The notes: generated by a model not told the origin, from the letters alone. Numbered from the stretch's first letter, positions 31,475-40,653 are shown. The stretch is DNA of 64,000 nucleotides from Cobetia marina (GCF_001720485.1 NZ_CP017114.1:868001-932000); one strand, 5' to 3'. Numbers and translations: made by a program.

Positions 31475-32485
31475 ATGAACCCGCTGGCCGGGCGAGAAGC
31501 CGCCTCCCACGCCTCGCGGCAGGCGCGGGGCGTGGCGATGACGGCCTGCGGGGTGCTGTTGATCTCGCCGGACGCGCTGCTGCTGCGACTCGCCGATGTC
31601 GCCGATGGCCCGCTGGTGTTCTGGCGCGGTCTGCTGACGGCCATCGGCTTTGCACTGTTCCTGCTGGCCCTCCAGCGCGGCACTCCCGCACAGCGCATCG
31701 CCAGCGCCCTGGCGCGCATGCGTGGCTGCGGGCGTACCGGCGTATGGGTCGCGCTGCTGTTCACCGGCTCCACCCTGGGTTTCGTGCTCGCCAACCAATA
31801 CACCCGCGCCGGCAACGTGCTGATCATCCTCGCCGCCAGTCCGCTGTTCGCGGCGCTGATGTCGCGCCTGTGGCTGGGCGAGCGTCAGCCACGCCATGTG
31901 TGGGGCGCGATTCTGGCCTCGCTGGCGGGCATCACGCTGCTGGTGCTCGATGAGGCCGGCAGCGGCACGCTCACCGGCAACCTGCTGGCGCTGGGCTGCA
32001 GCCTGTCGCTGGCCGGCAACTTCACGCTGTGTCGTACGCGCCCGGGGCATGACATGAGTCCGATGCTGACACTGTCCGGGCTGGTCACCGCGCTGTGCGG
32101 CCTGCTGGCGTGCCTGTGGAGCATGACGCAGGGCGGCGGTGACGTGCTGACGCAGCTGTGGCCTTCGCACGGTGCCGATTTCGCCCAGCGCGCCGGCTGG
32201 CTGGTGCTGCTGTGCCTGGTGCTTTCGCCGCTGGGCTTCACGCTGATCCAGCGTGGCCCGATCTATCTGCCCTCTGCGGAAGTGGCGCTGCTGATGTTGC
32301 TGGAAAGCGTGTTCGGCATCCTGTGGGTGTGGTGGGTGCTGGAAGAATCGCTTACCCCGCGTGGCTGGGCGGGCGGTGCACTGGTGCTGGGCGCGATGCT
32401 CATCAAGAGTCTGATCGACCGTCGTCACCGTCAATCGGTGACGGCGAGCGCGCGTTCTGCGGATGCGTCCACCGGTCGCAGCTGA
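31475..32485 (+). CDS. EamA/DMT-superfamily transporter
   Basis: 336 residues, ten predicted membrane segments arranged as two EamA repeats (for example VWVALLFTGSTLGFVLANQY and NVLIILAASPLFAALMSRLW in the first; SAEVALLMLLESVFGILWVW in the second). The latter stretch is the typical EamA C-terminal signature. It is an inner-membrane exporter of small metabolites; the substrate is unknown. Start at 31475 chosen because it follows the HAD stop by four bases. Confidence 0.88.
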   Translation: MNPLAGREAASHASRQARGVAMTACGVLLISPDALLLRLADVADGPLVFWRGLLTAIGFALFLLALQRGTPAQRIASALARMRGCGRTGVWVALLFTGSTLGFVLANQYTRAGNVLIILAASPLFAALMSRLWLGERQPRHVWGAILASLAGITLLVLDEAGSGTLTGNLLALGCSLSLAGNFTLCRTRPGHDMSPMLTLSGLVTALCGLLACLWSMTQGGGDVLTQLWPSHGADFAQRAGWLVLLCLVLSPLGFTLIQRGPIYLPSAEVALLMLLESVFGILWVWWVLEESLTPRGWAGGALVLGAMLIKSLIDRRHRQSVTASARSADASTGRS

Positions 32486-32749
32486 TACAATCCCGCCCAT
32501 CCCCGAGTTTATTCACTGTCAAATGACAGCCCTCTGGACGCCTCACGGCGACCGGAGCGAATAGCTCATGGCGCGAAGAAAGCCACAGGGCGACCGGAAA
32601 CGACAGCGGCATCACGACGCAAGCCAGGCGCGAGCGGCACTGCCCCTGACGGCAGCGATGAAGATTGCCACGACCGGACGCCAGACTGACTCGACAGCGC
32701 CAGGATTCAGCACGCACACCACCTTCCCCAACCTGTTGCGGACGACTCG

Positions 32750-34237
32750 ATGACAAGCAGCCTCAAACAGCAGTGGCTTTCCAACCTCCGGCCCGACATC
32801 CTGTCCGGCCTGGTGGTGGCATTGGCCCTGATCCCCGAAGCCATCGCCTTCTCCATCATTGCCGGTGTCGACCCCAAGGTCGGCCTGTATGCCTCCTTCT
32901 CCATCGCCGTGGTGACCGCCATCGCCGGTGGCCGTCCGGGCATGATTTCCGCCGCCACCGGTGCCATGGCACTGCTGATGGTCGACCTGGTCAAGGACCA
33001 CGGCCTGGAGTACCTGCTGGCCGCCACCGTGATGACCGGCGTGATCCAGGTCATCTTCGGCTACTTCAAGCTCGGCTCCCTGATGCGCTTCGTCTCGCGC
33101 TCGGTGGTCACCGGCTTCGTCAATGCACTGGCGATCCTGATCTTCATGGCCCAGCTGCCGGAGCTGACCAACGTCACCTGGCACGTCTATGCCATGACGG
33201 CCGCGGGCCTGGGCATCATCTATCTGCTGCCGCTGGTGCCGAAGATCGGCAAGCTGCTGCCGTCGCCGCTGGTCTGCATCATCGTGCTGACCCTCTTCGC
33301 GATGGTCGTCGGTCTGGATATCCGCACCGTCGGTGACATGGGTGAGCTGCCGGACAGCCTGCCGGTGTTCCTGATTCCGGACATCCCCTTCAATCTGGAC
33401 ACCCTGTGGATCATCCTGCCGTACTCGCTGCCGCTGGCGGTCGTGGGCCTGCTGGAATCCCTGATGACGGCCACGCTGGTCGATGATCTGACCGACACGC
33501 CGTCCGACAAGAACCGTGAGTGCAAGGGCCAGGGCGCGGCCAACGTCGTCACCGGCTTCCTCGGCGGCATGGCGGGTTGCGCGATGATCGGTCAGACGAT
33601 GATCAACGTGAAATCCGGCGGTCGTACGCGTCTCTCCACCATGGTGGCGGGTGTCGTGCTGCTGATCCTGGTCGTGTTCCTCGGCCCGTGGGTCTCGCAG
33701 ATTCCCATGGCCGCACTGGTCGCGGTGATGATCATGGTCTCCATCGGCACCTTCTCCTGGCAGTCGATCCGTGACCTCAAGAGCCACCCGATGTCCACCA
33801 ACATCGTCATGCTGGGCACCGTTGCCGTGGTGGTCGCGACCCACAACCTGGCGATCGGCGTGCTGGTCGGCGTGCTGCTCTCGGCGCTGTTCTTCGCCAA
33901 CAAGATCGGCCAGGTGCTGCATATCGGCAGCGACATGAATGCCGATGGTCGTACCCGCGAATACCGCGTGGTCGGTCAGGTGTTCTTCGCCTCCAGCGAG
34001 CAGTTCCAGGCCGGTTTCGACCTCAAGGAAACCGTCGAGCGTGTCGTGATCGACGTCAGTCGTGCGCACTTCTGGGACATCACCGCCATCGGCGCGCTGG
34101 ATACCGTGGTGGTCAAGTTCCGTCGTGAGGGGACCGAGGTCGAGGTACGTGGCCTCAACGAAGCCAGCGCCACGCTGGTGGATCGCTTCGCGGTGCATGA
34201 CAAGCCGGACGCGGTCGAGAAACTGATGGGTCACTGA
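32750..34237 (+). CDS. SulP/SLC26 family anion transporter with STAS domain
   Basis: 495 residues. The membrane domain begins [20 protein letters not shown] and includes [20 protein letters not shown], both SulP hallmarks. [20 protein letters not shown] and [20 protein letters not shown] form the conserved sixth to eighth segment region. A cytoplasmic STAS domain covers about residues 400-490 ([20 protein letters not shown]). Family members carry sulfate, bicarbonate or dicarboxylates; which one is not evident. A universal stress protein gene follows, a frequent pairing with SulP genes. The ribosome site before 32750 is weak. Confidence 0.9.
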   Translation: MTSSLKQQWLSNLRPDILSGLVVALALIPEAIAFSIIAGVDPKVGLYASFSIAVVTAIAGGRPGMISAATGAMALLMVDLVKDHGLEYLLAATVMTGVIQVIFGYFKLGSLMRFVSRSVVTGFVNALAILIFMAQLPELTNVTWHVYAMTAAGLGIIYLLPLVPKIGKLLPSPLVCIIVLTLFAMVVGLDIRTVGDMGELPDSLPVFLIPDIPFNLDTLWIILPYSLPLAVVGLLESLMTATLVDDLTDTPSDKNRECKGQGAANVVTGFLGGMAGCAMIGQTMINVKSGGRTRLSTMVAGVVLLILVVFLGPWVSQIPMAALVAVMIMVSIGTFSWQSIRDLKSHPMSTNIVMLGTVAVVVATHNLAIGVLVGVLLSALFFANKIGQVLHIGSDMNADGRTREYRVVGQVFFASSEQFQAGFDLKETVERVVIDVSRAHFWDITAIGALDTVVVKFRREGTEVEVRGLNEASATLVDRFAVHDKPDAVEKLMGH

Positions 34238-34301
34238 TCACGCACGCATGACCCTGCGCGATCGAGGCACTTCGCTTGATCGCGCCGCGTGACAAGGTCA
34301 G

Positions 34302-34334
34302 ACGGCGGGCAGTCCTTCACGGGCTGCCCGCCGT
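34302..34334 (+). terminator. Hairpin after the SulP gene
   Basis: ACGGCGGGCAGTCC pairs with GGGCTGCCCGCCGT around TTCAC (one G-T pair), followed by TTTG. It lies 65 bases after the SulP stop and before the universal stress gene. Confidence 0.75.
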
Positions 34335-34480
34335 TTGCGTTCATGGGGTCGGAAAGTGGTAATCTCGAAACAGGCCGCGCCGGCATCGCTGGGGAATGTC
34401 ACTCCTCCTTCTGCGTCGCCCCGGTCGGCACGCCATCTCCGTTGTCAGTACTTTTTGTTGTCAGCACAAGGAAGCCCGCC

Positions 34481-35371
34481 ATGAGCCAATCCTCTGCCAG
34501 TGCCGCGACAGGCCATGACAAGGTCACCGCCTGCATTGACGGCTCCGCCTTCGCCGCCCCCGTGTGTGACGCCGCCGTCTGGGCCAGCCAGCGCCTGTCG
34601 GCACCTCTCAGCATCCTGCATGTGATCGACCGCAATGAAAGCGCCGAACCCGCCAATGGCGATCTCTCCGGCAGCATCGGTCTCGGTGCCCGGGAGCACC
34701 TGCTGGAAGAACTCGCCACCCTCGATGAGCAGCGCGGGCGCATCGCCCAGGAGCAGGGCCGCCTGATGCTGGAAGCCGCCTGTGAGCGCGCCACCCAGGC
34801 CGGTATCACCGAACCACGCCCTCGCCAACGCAATGGTGAGCTGGTCGAGACACTGGCCGAGCTTGAGGACGAGATTCGCCTGCTGGTGATCGGCAAGCGC
34901 GGGGAAGGGGCGGAGCAGGCCAGTGAGCATCTCGGCAGCAATCTGGAGCGGGTGATTCGCAGCCTGCATCGTCCCGTGCTGGTAGTGCCGGGCGAGTTTC
35001 AGACGCCGACACGCGTGTTGATCGCCTTCGATGGCAGCGCCACCATCAAGCGTGCCATCGAGGTGCTGGCGGCCAGCCCCTTGCTGCAGGGCGCCGAGCT
35101 CCATCTGGTGATGGTCGGCGCGGACTCGGTGGAGCATCAGGCTCCGCTTGAGACCGCGCGTGACACCCTCCAGTCAGCGGGCTTCAACGTGCAGGCCAGC
35201 CTCAAGGCCGGTGAAGTGGAAGCCTGTCTGCGCGAATACGCCAAGGAGCACGCCATCGACATGCTGGTGATGGGCGCCTACGGCCACTCGCGCATCCGTC
35301 AGTTGCTGGTCGGCAGTACCACCACCGAGATGATCCGCAATGCCACGGTGCCGCTGCTGATCCTGCGCTAG
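34481..35371 (+). CDS. Universal stress protein with two Usp domains
   Basis: 296 residues made of two tandem UspA domains (about 1-150 and 155-296). The second holds a complete ATP-binding loop GAYGHSRIRQLLVGSTT; the first has the degenerate GKRGEGAEQASEHLGSN. Such tandem proteins modulate stress responses and often partner with SulP or other transporters. Start at 34481 follows AAGGA. A frame extending upstream over the terminator is not credible. Confidence 0.9.
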   Translation: MSQSSASAATGHDKVTACIDGSAFAAPVCDAAVWASQRLSAPLSILHVIDRNESAEPANGDLSGSIGLGAREHLLEELATLDEQRGRIAQEQGRLMLEAACERATQAGITEPRPRQRNGELVETLAELEDEIRLLVIGKRGEGAEQASEHLGSNLERVIRSLHRPVLVVPGEFQTPTRVLIAFDGSATIKRAIEVLAASPLLQGAELHLVMVGADSVEHQAPLETARDTLQSAGFNVQASLKAGEVEACLREYAKEHAIDMLVMGAYGHSRIRQLLVGSTTTEMIRNATVPLLILR

Positions 35372-35404
35372 CACGTTCAGCACACGCCCTGCCGGGCAAT
35401 GAGA

Positions 35405-35444
35405 ACGCCGCGCCTTCCCGTGTCATGTCGGGATGGCGCGGCGT
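35405..35444 (+). terminator. Hairpin after the universal stress gene
   Basis: ACGCCGCGCC (35405-35414) pairs with GGCGCGGCGT (35435-35444); an inner TCCCG/CGGGA helix extends it. About 35 bases after the stop codon. The remaining bases to 35659 are the RidA leader with no other visible feature. Confidence 0.65.
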
Positions 35445-35659
35445 CGTCATTTCCGCCCCTTGGGCAGTGGCCACAGATACGCAAGGCAGAAACCCTCACG
35501 ACGACTGGAAAATACCCCGCAGGTCGCGTTGCGCCGCTCGCCGGAATCTGGAACGCTGATGGCCGCTTATCCTCATTGCGCGCCATGCCGCTGAGGGGCT
35601 TTCCCTTACGCTGGTGCGTCTTTCACCACTCCAAGAAGAACGGCACAAGGACACTCTCC

Positions 35660-36019
35660 ATGAGCGATATCCAACGTCACGATACCAAGGCACGCATGAG
35701 CCGCGCCGTCATCCACAACAACACCATCTACCTGTGTGGTCAGGTCGCCGGGCCGGAACAACGCTTCAGTGATATCACGGACCAGGCCAACAGCATGCTC
35801 GCGCGTGTCGATGCGCTGCTGGAAGAAGTCGGCACCGACCGCGAGCATCTGCTCTCCGCCACCGTCTATCTCAAGACAATGGACGACTTCAAGACCTTCA
35901 ACGACATCTGGGACGCCTGGGTACCGGAAGGTCACGCCCCCGCCCGTGCCTGCGTCCAAGCCGCCATGGCCAGCCCGGAACTGCTGTGTGAAATTACCGT
36001 GGTCGCCGCCGTTAAATAA
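35660..36019 (+). CDS. RidA/YjgF/YER057c family enamine-imine deaminase
   Basis: 119 residues, single RidA domain. The conserved substrate arginine is in [17 protein letters not shown] and the C-terminal Glu in [11 protein letters not shown]. RidA proteins hydrolyse reactive enamines/imines generated by PLP enzymes such as threonine dehydratase; the subgroup cannot be fixed by eye. Start at 35660 follows AAGGA. Its stop codon coincides with the left edge of the AT-rich island, with the gene apparently intact. Confidence 0.9.
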   Translation: MSDIQRHDTKARMSRAVIHNNTIYLCGQVAGPEQRFSDITDQANSMLARVDALLEEVGTDREHLLSATVYLKTMDDFKTFNDIWDAWVPEGHAPARACVQAAMASPELLCEITVVAAVK

Positions 36020-36038
36020 CACGCAGTATGGTTTTTCT

Positions 36039-36073
36039 AACCCTGTTAGAGTTTTCTCTGGCAGGGTTTTTTT
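36039..36073 (+). terminator. Terminator after the RidA gene
   Basis: AACCCTG (36039-36045) pairs with CAGGGTT (36062-36068), followed by a T run to 36073. It protects the islet gene from read-through of the upstream genes. It may be part of the islet. Confidence 0.7.
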
Positions 36074-36099
36074 ATGTTTATTATTGTTGTAATTATGCT
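36071..36099 (+). promoter_or_regulatory. Weak candidate promoter of the DUF6119 gene
   Basis: TTTATG at 36071-36076 and TATGCT at 36094-36099 with a 17-base spacer would give a short leader before the start at 36120. Match to consensus is modest, but AT richness makes promoters of this kind likely. Confidence 0.25.
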
Positions 36100-36119
36100 T
36101 TTTAATTAAAGGTGTGATT

Positions 36120-37757
36120 ATGGCGGGTTTGGAAGTTTATTTATCGCTTAACTCTTTGTTAGTAAAGCCAGAATATGCACAAAGAGATTTGAGTAGTTTG
36201 CTAAAACCTGGCTCTATGTTTAATGAGTATGATTTAAGTGAGGAGCATGAACTTGATGCCGAAGGAAAGCTATTTGTTAAAACACCTGTTGCTAATGAGC
36301 CAAAATGGCGGAGTTTTGCTGAAAGTGTAGTTGGTGAGGAACTAACAGGGTTACAAAATATTTCTAACTCTGCCGTATTGCTAATTAAATCTAACGGCAA
36401 GGTTGTAGCATTTACGTTTGGCTACGGACGTTTTTTGTTAGACTTAACATGCTTTGTTCCCGACTTTGGAATAAAAACAGCTTTGAATACGTTAGATCAT
36501 AGTAGTCTCCGTAGCGTAGATGTTTTGACTTTAGATGATCAAGCAGTCCAGAAAAAATCACAATCTTCAAAAGAAGCTGGCGTTGATATATTTGGTATTG
36601 ATGTATCTAGAGATATATTGAGAGCTGTTACAGGTTCCGCTAAAGATGGAGTCGAGCTAAATAGAATTACTGGCGGTGATGCTATCTACTCGTTTAGCTT
36701 ATCTATTAGTGTATCTGAGCTTCCTAGTTTAATAGATACTCTTTACGGCTACTATAACAATGAATCGTATAAAAACGAATTTTCATGGGTTGATAATATT
36801 AGAAGAGTAAAAAATGATGGAGAAATATCTAGTTTAAATGAAAGCATGTTGGATAACGTAAAACTAAAAAATTCTGTGATAAAAATCACTATGCCAGAGA
36901 TTATCAACTGGGATCTAGTGCATGGGTTTAGCTATACGCGTGCTAAAACTCAAGTCAATCCAACAATCGAGACGGAAGATTATTTCGATACTATAAATGC
37001 TACGAGTATAACGATTGAGTCTATAAAAAGCGATAAGCTGTTCGTCTTTTATTTAGATGGTAGTGTTAAAGAGTATTCTATATACAAGTGCTTATATTAT
37101 GAGTTTGTGAGTGGTGATAAAACTTATGTGATGTTTTCTGGTGTATGGTATGAAATAAACAATAAGTTCATCTTGGACATAGATGCTAATTTATCTAGGA
37201 TACCAATATCTAGCCTATCTTTTCCAGATGTACATGTTTGGACCGATAGAATTAACGAAAAAGATATACTTAAAATTGAATCAGAGGGGCATTATAACTC
37301 TAGAGTGTCGACAGGCAGTAATTTTTACTTGTTAGATAAAAACCTAGTTAAAACAAGTAAATCTACCAGTAGTATAGAGCTTTGTGATTTAATGACAATT
37401 GACAGAAAGTTCGTGCATGTTAAACACCGTAAAGGAGGATCTTCTGGCTTGAGTCATTTATTTGCACAAGGTTATGTATCCGCTGAGCTGACTTTGAGTG
37501 ATCGAGATTTTCGAAAAGAAGCTAGGAAAAAACTTAAGCCGATAAGTAGTTCGCTTAGAGATACCATCCCAATTGATGGTTATAAAAGTAGTGGTGTCGA
37601 AATTGTGTTTTTGGTTTTAGGTGAAGATTCGGCAAGTTTAATTTCTAATTTACCTTTGTTTAGTAAGGTTAATCTAAGTAAAGTATATGACAATTTGATA
37701 CATCGAGGATTTGACGTAAGCGTGGCTGGTGCAGCTAAATTAGATATAAGTCAGTGA
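36120..37757 (+). CDS. TIGR04141 family sporadically distributed protein (DUF6119), putative defence gene
   Basis: 545 residues, no signal peptide or membrane segment. Family hallmarks seen by eye: KWRSFAESVVG near residue 62; AVLLIKSNGKVVAFTFGYGR near 86; FGIDVSRDILRAVTG near 158; and HVKHRKGGSSGLSHLFAQGY near 433. The C-terminus (EIVFLVLGEDSASLISNLPLF) fits the same family. Its biochemical activity is unknown to me; members are patchily distributed, often in accessory regions, which suggests phage defence or element maintenance (inference). AAAGG precedes the ATG by seven bases; an in-frame GTG lies at 36114. Codon use is AT-rich and unlike the neighbours, indicating horizontal transfer. 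It is convergent with the gene at 37771, with only 13 bases between. Confidence 0.85.
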   Translation: MAGLEVYLSLNSLLVKPEYAQRDLSSLLKPGSMFNEYDLSEEHELDAEGKLFVKTPVANEPKWRSFAESVVGEELTGLQNISNSAVLLIKSNGKVVAFTFGYGRFLLDLTCFVPDFGIKTALNTLDHSSLRSVDVLTLDDQAVQKKSQSSKEAGVDIFGIDVSRDILRAVTGSAKDGVELNRITGGDAIYSFSLSISVSELPSLIDTLYGYYNNESYKNEFSWVDNIRRVKNDGEISSLNESMLDNVKLKNSVIKITMPEIINWDLVHGFSYTRAKTQVNPTIETEDYFDTINATSITIESIKSDKLFVFYLDGSVKEYSIYKCLYYEFVSGDKTYVMFSGVWYEINNKFILDIDANLSRIPISSLSFPDVHVWTDRINEKDILKIESEGHYNSRVSTGSNFYLLDKNLVKTSKSTSSIELCDLMTIDRKFVHVKHRKGGSSGLSHLFAQGYVSAELTLSDRDFRKEARKKLKPISSSLRDTIPIDGYKSSGVEIVFLVLGEDSASLISNLPLFSKVNLSKVYDNLIHRGFDVSVAGAAKLDISQ

Positions 37758-37770
37758 TCGAGTAGCAGGT

Positions 37771-38655
37771 TTATATGATGCTTTGTCGTTTTGTTTTTGC
37801 CTCATACCTCACCCATTCCCGATAAAACCCGTCCAGTCGTTCTGTCTCGTTGAGGTGTGATGCCTCGGCGAGGCGTTTGCGTGCGTCTGTAGGCAGCATG
37901 GCGATGCGGGCGTCGAGGTCGTGGGCGTGGCGGGGGTTGTGGTATTCGAGGTCCAGCCCGAGCGGGAGGGTGGCGAGGCCGACGAGGACATGCCCGTGAC
38001 GGTGGGCGATGGAGACGTAGAAGCCTGCCGGTAGCGCAGGGTGATGGGGTGCCTGGCCACGCGGTGACCAGTCGGCCAGTGGCAGCGCAATGCCTTGGGC
38101 CGCGGCGAGTTCGCCGAGCAGAAGGCGGGCGAGGTGGGATTCGGCTTCACATTGCTGGCGACGGCGGGCCTTGGCAGATGACACGGGAGTGTCCGCGTTA
38201 TCCACATCCGTCTGGCGAGGGCGCATCAAGTTACCGCTGGAAGCCTCACCCGAGGAGTTGATAGAGGGAGCAGCCGAATCAGCACAGGATGCTGGCAGCA
38301 CACACGCTTCGGCCAGCCACAGGCGGGCTGGCCGAGGGGAAGATTCAGAGCAGGTATTTGGCAAGGCGCAGGCTGCCGCAAATCCCAAGGAAGCGGCGAG
38401 AGCATGGGGATCATGCGAGATCAGCGGCTCGCCGTTGGACAAGTCGGCGCTCGGCGAACCAGTGCTCGGCGAACCAGTGCTCAGTGAACCAGTGCTTAGT
38501 GAAGCGGAGCCATGCGATACCGCATGCCCCAGCACCACGCAGCGGTAGGCGGGGTGATCGGTCGGGCGCGCCGCAGGAGTATCCGCCGCGCGCGCCGAGC
38601 TGCCCTCGACCGGCTCGCCTGTCTCACTCACATCCTTGCCTTCCCTGGCCGTCAT
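37771..38655 (-). CDS. 4'-phosphopantetheinyl transferase, C-terminus probably replaced by islet sequence
   Basis: 294 residues. The Sfp-type core is in the second half: PAGFYVSIAHRHGHVLVGLA, GLDLEYHNPRH (Mg-binding Asp/Glu) and FYREWVRYEAKTK (equivalent of the WxxKEA motif, with YEA). It would activate the two ACPs of the aryl polyene cluster. The protein stops eight residues after EA, and those codons (KTKRQSII) are AT-rich like the islet, so the native C-terminus seems lost. An unusual low-complexity region of roughly 90 residues (LSTGSLSTGSPSTGSPS and flanks) separates the N-terminus from the core and includes a 15-bp repeat. Activity is uncertain. Confidence 0.75.
   Translation of the reverse strand: MTAREGKDVSETGEPVEGSSARAADTPAARPTDHPAYRCVVLGHAVSHGSASLSTGSLSTGSPSTGSPSADLSNGEPLISHDPHALAASLGFAAACALPNTCSESSPRPARLWLAEACVLPASCADSAAPSINSSGEASSGNLMRPRQTDVDNADTPVSSAKARRRQQCEAESHLARLLLGELAAAQGIALPLADWSPRGQAPHHPALPAGFYVSIAHRHGHVLVGLATLPLGLDLEYHNPRHAHDLDARIAMLPTDARKRLAEASHLNETERLDGFYREWVRYEAKTKRQSII
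38446..38505 (-). repeat. 15-bp tandem repeat inside the phosphopantetheinyl transferase gene
   Basis: Unit AGTGCTCGGCGAACC recurs four times (38446, 38461, 38476, 38491) with a few changes, encoding the five-residue repeat GSLST/GSPST. Confidence 0.9.
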
Positions 38656-38664
38656 GATGGCGAA

Positions 38665-39204
38665 TCAGTTCTTCGGATGCAGGATCACCAGATCCCCGCG
38701 CAACGCGACGCCCGCGACGACATTGCCCGCGTGGCACTCGTACTTCTCGCTGCTGGAGTAGGGCACGTTGTCATAGTCGCTGCGAATGTTGATGACGGCA
38801 TTGGCCCCGTATTCCCGCGCCTTCTCCTGCAGCTCGCGCAGCGCCGACAGGAACACCCAGCGGCAGGCCGCGGCATCGCTCTTGTTGGTCGCGTTGGTCT
38901 TCGGGTTCACCCGTGCCCAGCCACGCTTCTCGATGCGCTCGTAGGGCTGCTTGTCACCGAAGAAGAAGGCCACATCCTTGCCCAGTCGCTGACTGGCCGC
39001 AGTGCTGGCCATCACCGGCATGATGGGCAGGAAGTGCTGCGTATCCCGCGCCTGTGCCGGCGCGGAGGCCAGCAGCCCGGCCGCGCCGAGCACCAGGGCG
39101 GACACCAGCACGCGTCCCCGCGACAGGCGGCCGGCCGGCGCCGTGCTGGCGTGGGCCATGGGGTGTGACGAGGAAACGAACGACTGAGCAACGGATGACG
39201 CCAT
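38665..39204 (-). CDS. Small secreted protein of aryl polyene clusters (often labelled excinuclease ATPase subunit)
   Basis: 179 residues. A hydrophobic segment (VLVSALVLGAAGLLASAPAQA) ending before RDTQHF is a signal peptide. The mature part, with LREYGANAVINIRSDYDN-like sequence and KYECHAGNVVAGVALRGDLV, matches the YbjQ-like proteins commonly found at the end of aryl polyene clusters and misannotated as excinuclease subunits. Its role in the pathway is unknown. The start at 39204 follows AGGAG; 190 bases separate it from the ketosynthase gene upstream. Confidence 0.7.
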   Translation of the reverse strand: MASSVAQSFVSSSHPMAHASTAPAGRLSRGRVLVSALVLGAAGLLASAPAQARDTQHFLPIMPVMASTAASQRLGKDVAFFFGDKQPYERIEKRGWARVNPKTNATNKSDAAACRWVFLSALRELQEKAREYGANAVINIRSDYDNVPYSSSEKYECHAGNVVAGVALRGDLVILHPKN

Positions 39205-39396
39205 CTGACACCTCTCCTGACAGGGTTTGACTGGCTCGACGCCAGGGAATATCGCCTTCATCCAGCCAACGGCGTGAGCCAATCACACCATAGACCATGC
39301 AGCGGGCGCGTATCTTGCGCCAGTTGTGACCCGCTGCAAAGTCGTCTGGTGGCGACAGTCACGCGCCCGATGACCCCGAGGGCCGTGCGGGCGTCG

Positions 39397-40653
39397 TCAG
39401 CCCTGCCAGCGCCGCAGGATCAGCGAGGTATTGATGCCGCCGAAGGCGAAGTTGTTGCTCATCACCGTATCCGTCTCGATCTCGCGGCCGCCGTCACGCA
39501 GGTAGTCCAACGTCGCGCAGCGCGGGTCGATGTCCTTGAGGTTGGCGGTGCCGTGGAACCAGCCTTCGCTCATCATCTCGATGGCGATCCAGGCTTCCAG
39601 CGCGCCGCAGGCCCCCAGGGTATGGCCGGTGTAGCTCTTGAAGGCACTGATGGGCGTGCGTTCCCCGAACACGGCATGAGTGGCGTGACTCTCGGCGATG
39701 TCGCCGCGCTCGGTGGCGGTGCCATGCGCGCTGACATAGCCGATCTCGCTGGCCGAGAGGCCGGCATCGTCAAGGGCCATGCGCATCGCGGCCTCCATCA
39801 TGTCGGCGTCCGGCTGGGTGACGTGGCGGCCATCGGAGTTGGTGCCGAAGCCGAGAATCTCGGCGTGGATGGTCGCGCCACGCGCCAGGGCGTGGTCCAG
39901 CTCCTCGAGGATCAGCGTGCCGGCACCTTCGCCGATCACCAGCCCGTCACGCTCGGCATCGAAGGGCCGCGGCGAGCGGTCCGGGCGGTCATTGCAGGTG
40001 CTGGTGGCGAACAGGGTGTCGAACACCGCGGCATCGGCGGCGGACAGCTCCTCGCAGCCCCCGGCGACCATCGCTATCTGGCGGCCGAAGCGAATCGCCT
40101 CATAGGCATAGCCGATGCCCTGGCTGCCGGAGGTGCAGGCGCTGGAGGTGGTATGAATCCGCCCCTTGATGCCGAGAAAGACCCCGATGTTCACCGGGGC
40201 GGTATGCGCCATCATGCGGATGTAGGAGTTGGCGTTGAGGCCATCGGTGGAGTGGTTGATCAGCATGTTGCCGAAGTCCGCCACCGCGTCCGGCTCACCG
40301 GCGGACGCGCCGTAGGCGATGCCCATCTGGCCGCTCTCCTTGAGCGGGCTGTCACTCAGTCCTGCGGCTTCCAGCGCCAGCTCGCTGGAGCGGGTCGCCA
40401 GCTGGGCCACGCGCCCCATGCTGCGCAGCGCCCGGCGGTTGTAGTGCTTGGGCAGTTCGAAATCGCTGACCGGCGCGCCGAGACGCGTGTTGAGACCCTC
40501 GTACTTGTCCCAATCCTCGATATAGCGGATGCCGGTGCGGCCCGCGGCCAGATTGGCGCGCAGGGTCGGCCAGTCATTGCCGATGGGCGAGAAGCCATGC
40601 ATGCCGGTGACGACGACGCGATGGCCGCGCAGCGGGGAAGAGGGAGCTGTCAT
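39397..40653 (-). CDS. apeR: Beta-ketoacyl-ACP synthase (ApeR-like)
   Basis: 418 residues, full-length FabF-type ketosynthase. Catalytic triad: Cys173 in TTSSACTSGSQG, His in VSAHGTATERGD and His in KSYTGHTLGACG. Condenses the growing chain with malonyl-ACP in type II aryl polyene synthesis. The start shares one base with the apeQ stop (TGATG). In the reference cluster order O-P-Q-R this is the R position. It is the last of the overlapping core genes. Confidence 0.88.
   Translation of the reverse strand: MTAPSSPLRGHRVVVTGMHGFSPIGNDWPTLRANLAAGRTGIRYIEDWDKYEGLNTRLGAPVSDFELPKHYNRRALRSMGRVAQLATRSSELALEAAGLSDSPLKESGQMGIAYGASAGEPDAVADFGNMLINHSTDGLNANSYIRMMAHTAPVNIGVFLGIKGRIHTTSSACTSGSQGIGYAYEAIRFGRQIAMVAGGCEELSAADAAVFDTLFATSTCNDRPDRSPRPFDAERDGLVIGEGAGTLILEELDHALARGATIHAEILGFGTNSDGRHVTQPDADMMEAAMRMALDDAGLSASEIGYVSAHGTATERGDIAESHATHAVFGERTPISAFKSYTGHTLGACGALEAWIAIEMMSEGWFHGTANLKDIDPRCATLDYLRDGGREIETDTVMSNNFAFGGINTSLILRRWQG

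Larger units (their letters stand above)
36020..37800. mobile_element. AT-rich genomic islet carrying one DUF6119 gene
   Basis: Composition falls from 65% GC (60-base sample at 35941) to 38% (36121) and 35% (36541), and recovers near 37800. The left edge coincides with the RidA stop, the right edge with the 3' end of the phosphopantetheinyl transferase gene. No integrase, transposase, tRNA target or clear flanking direct repeat is visible, so the insertion mechanism is unknown. Limits are approximate. Confidence 0.75.

Noticed and set aside
36020..37800. Transposon or integrative element with its own mobility genes
   Set aside because: No transposase, integrase, terminal inverted repeats or clear target duplication were seen; described as an islet of unknown mechanism.
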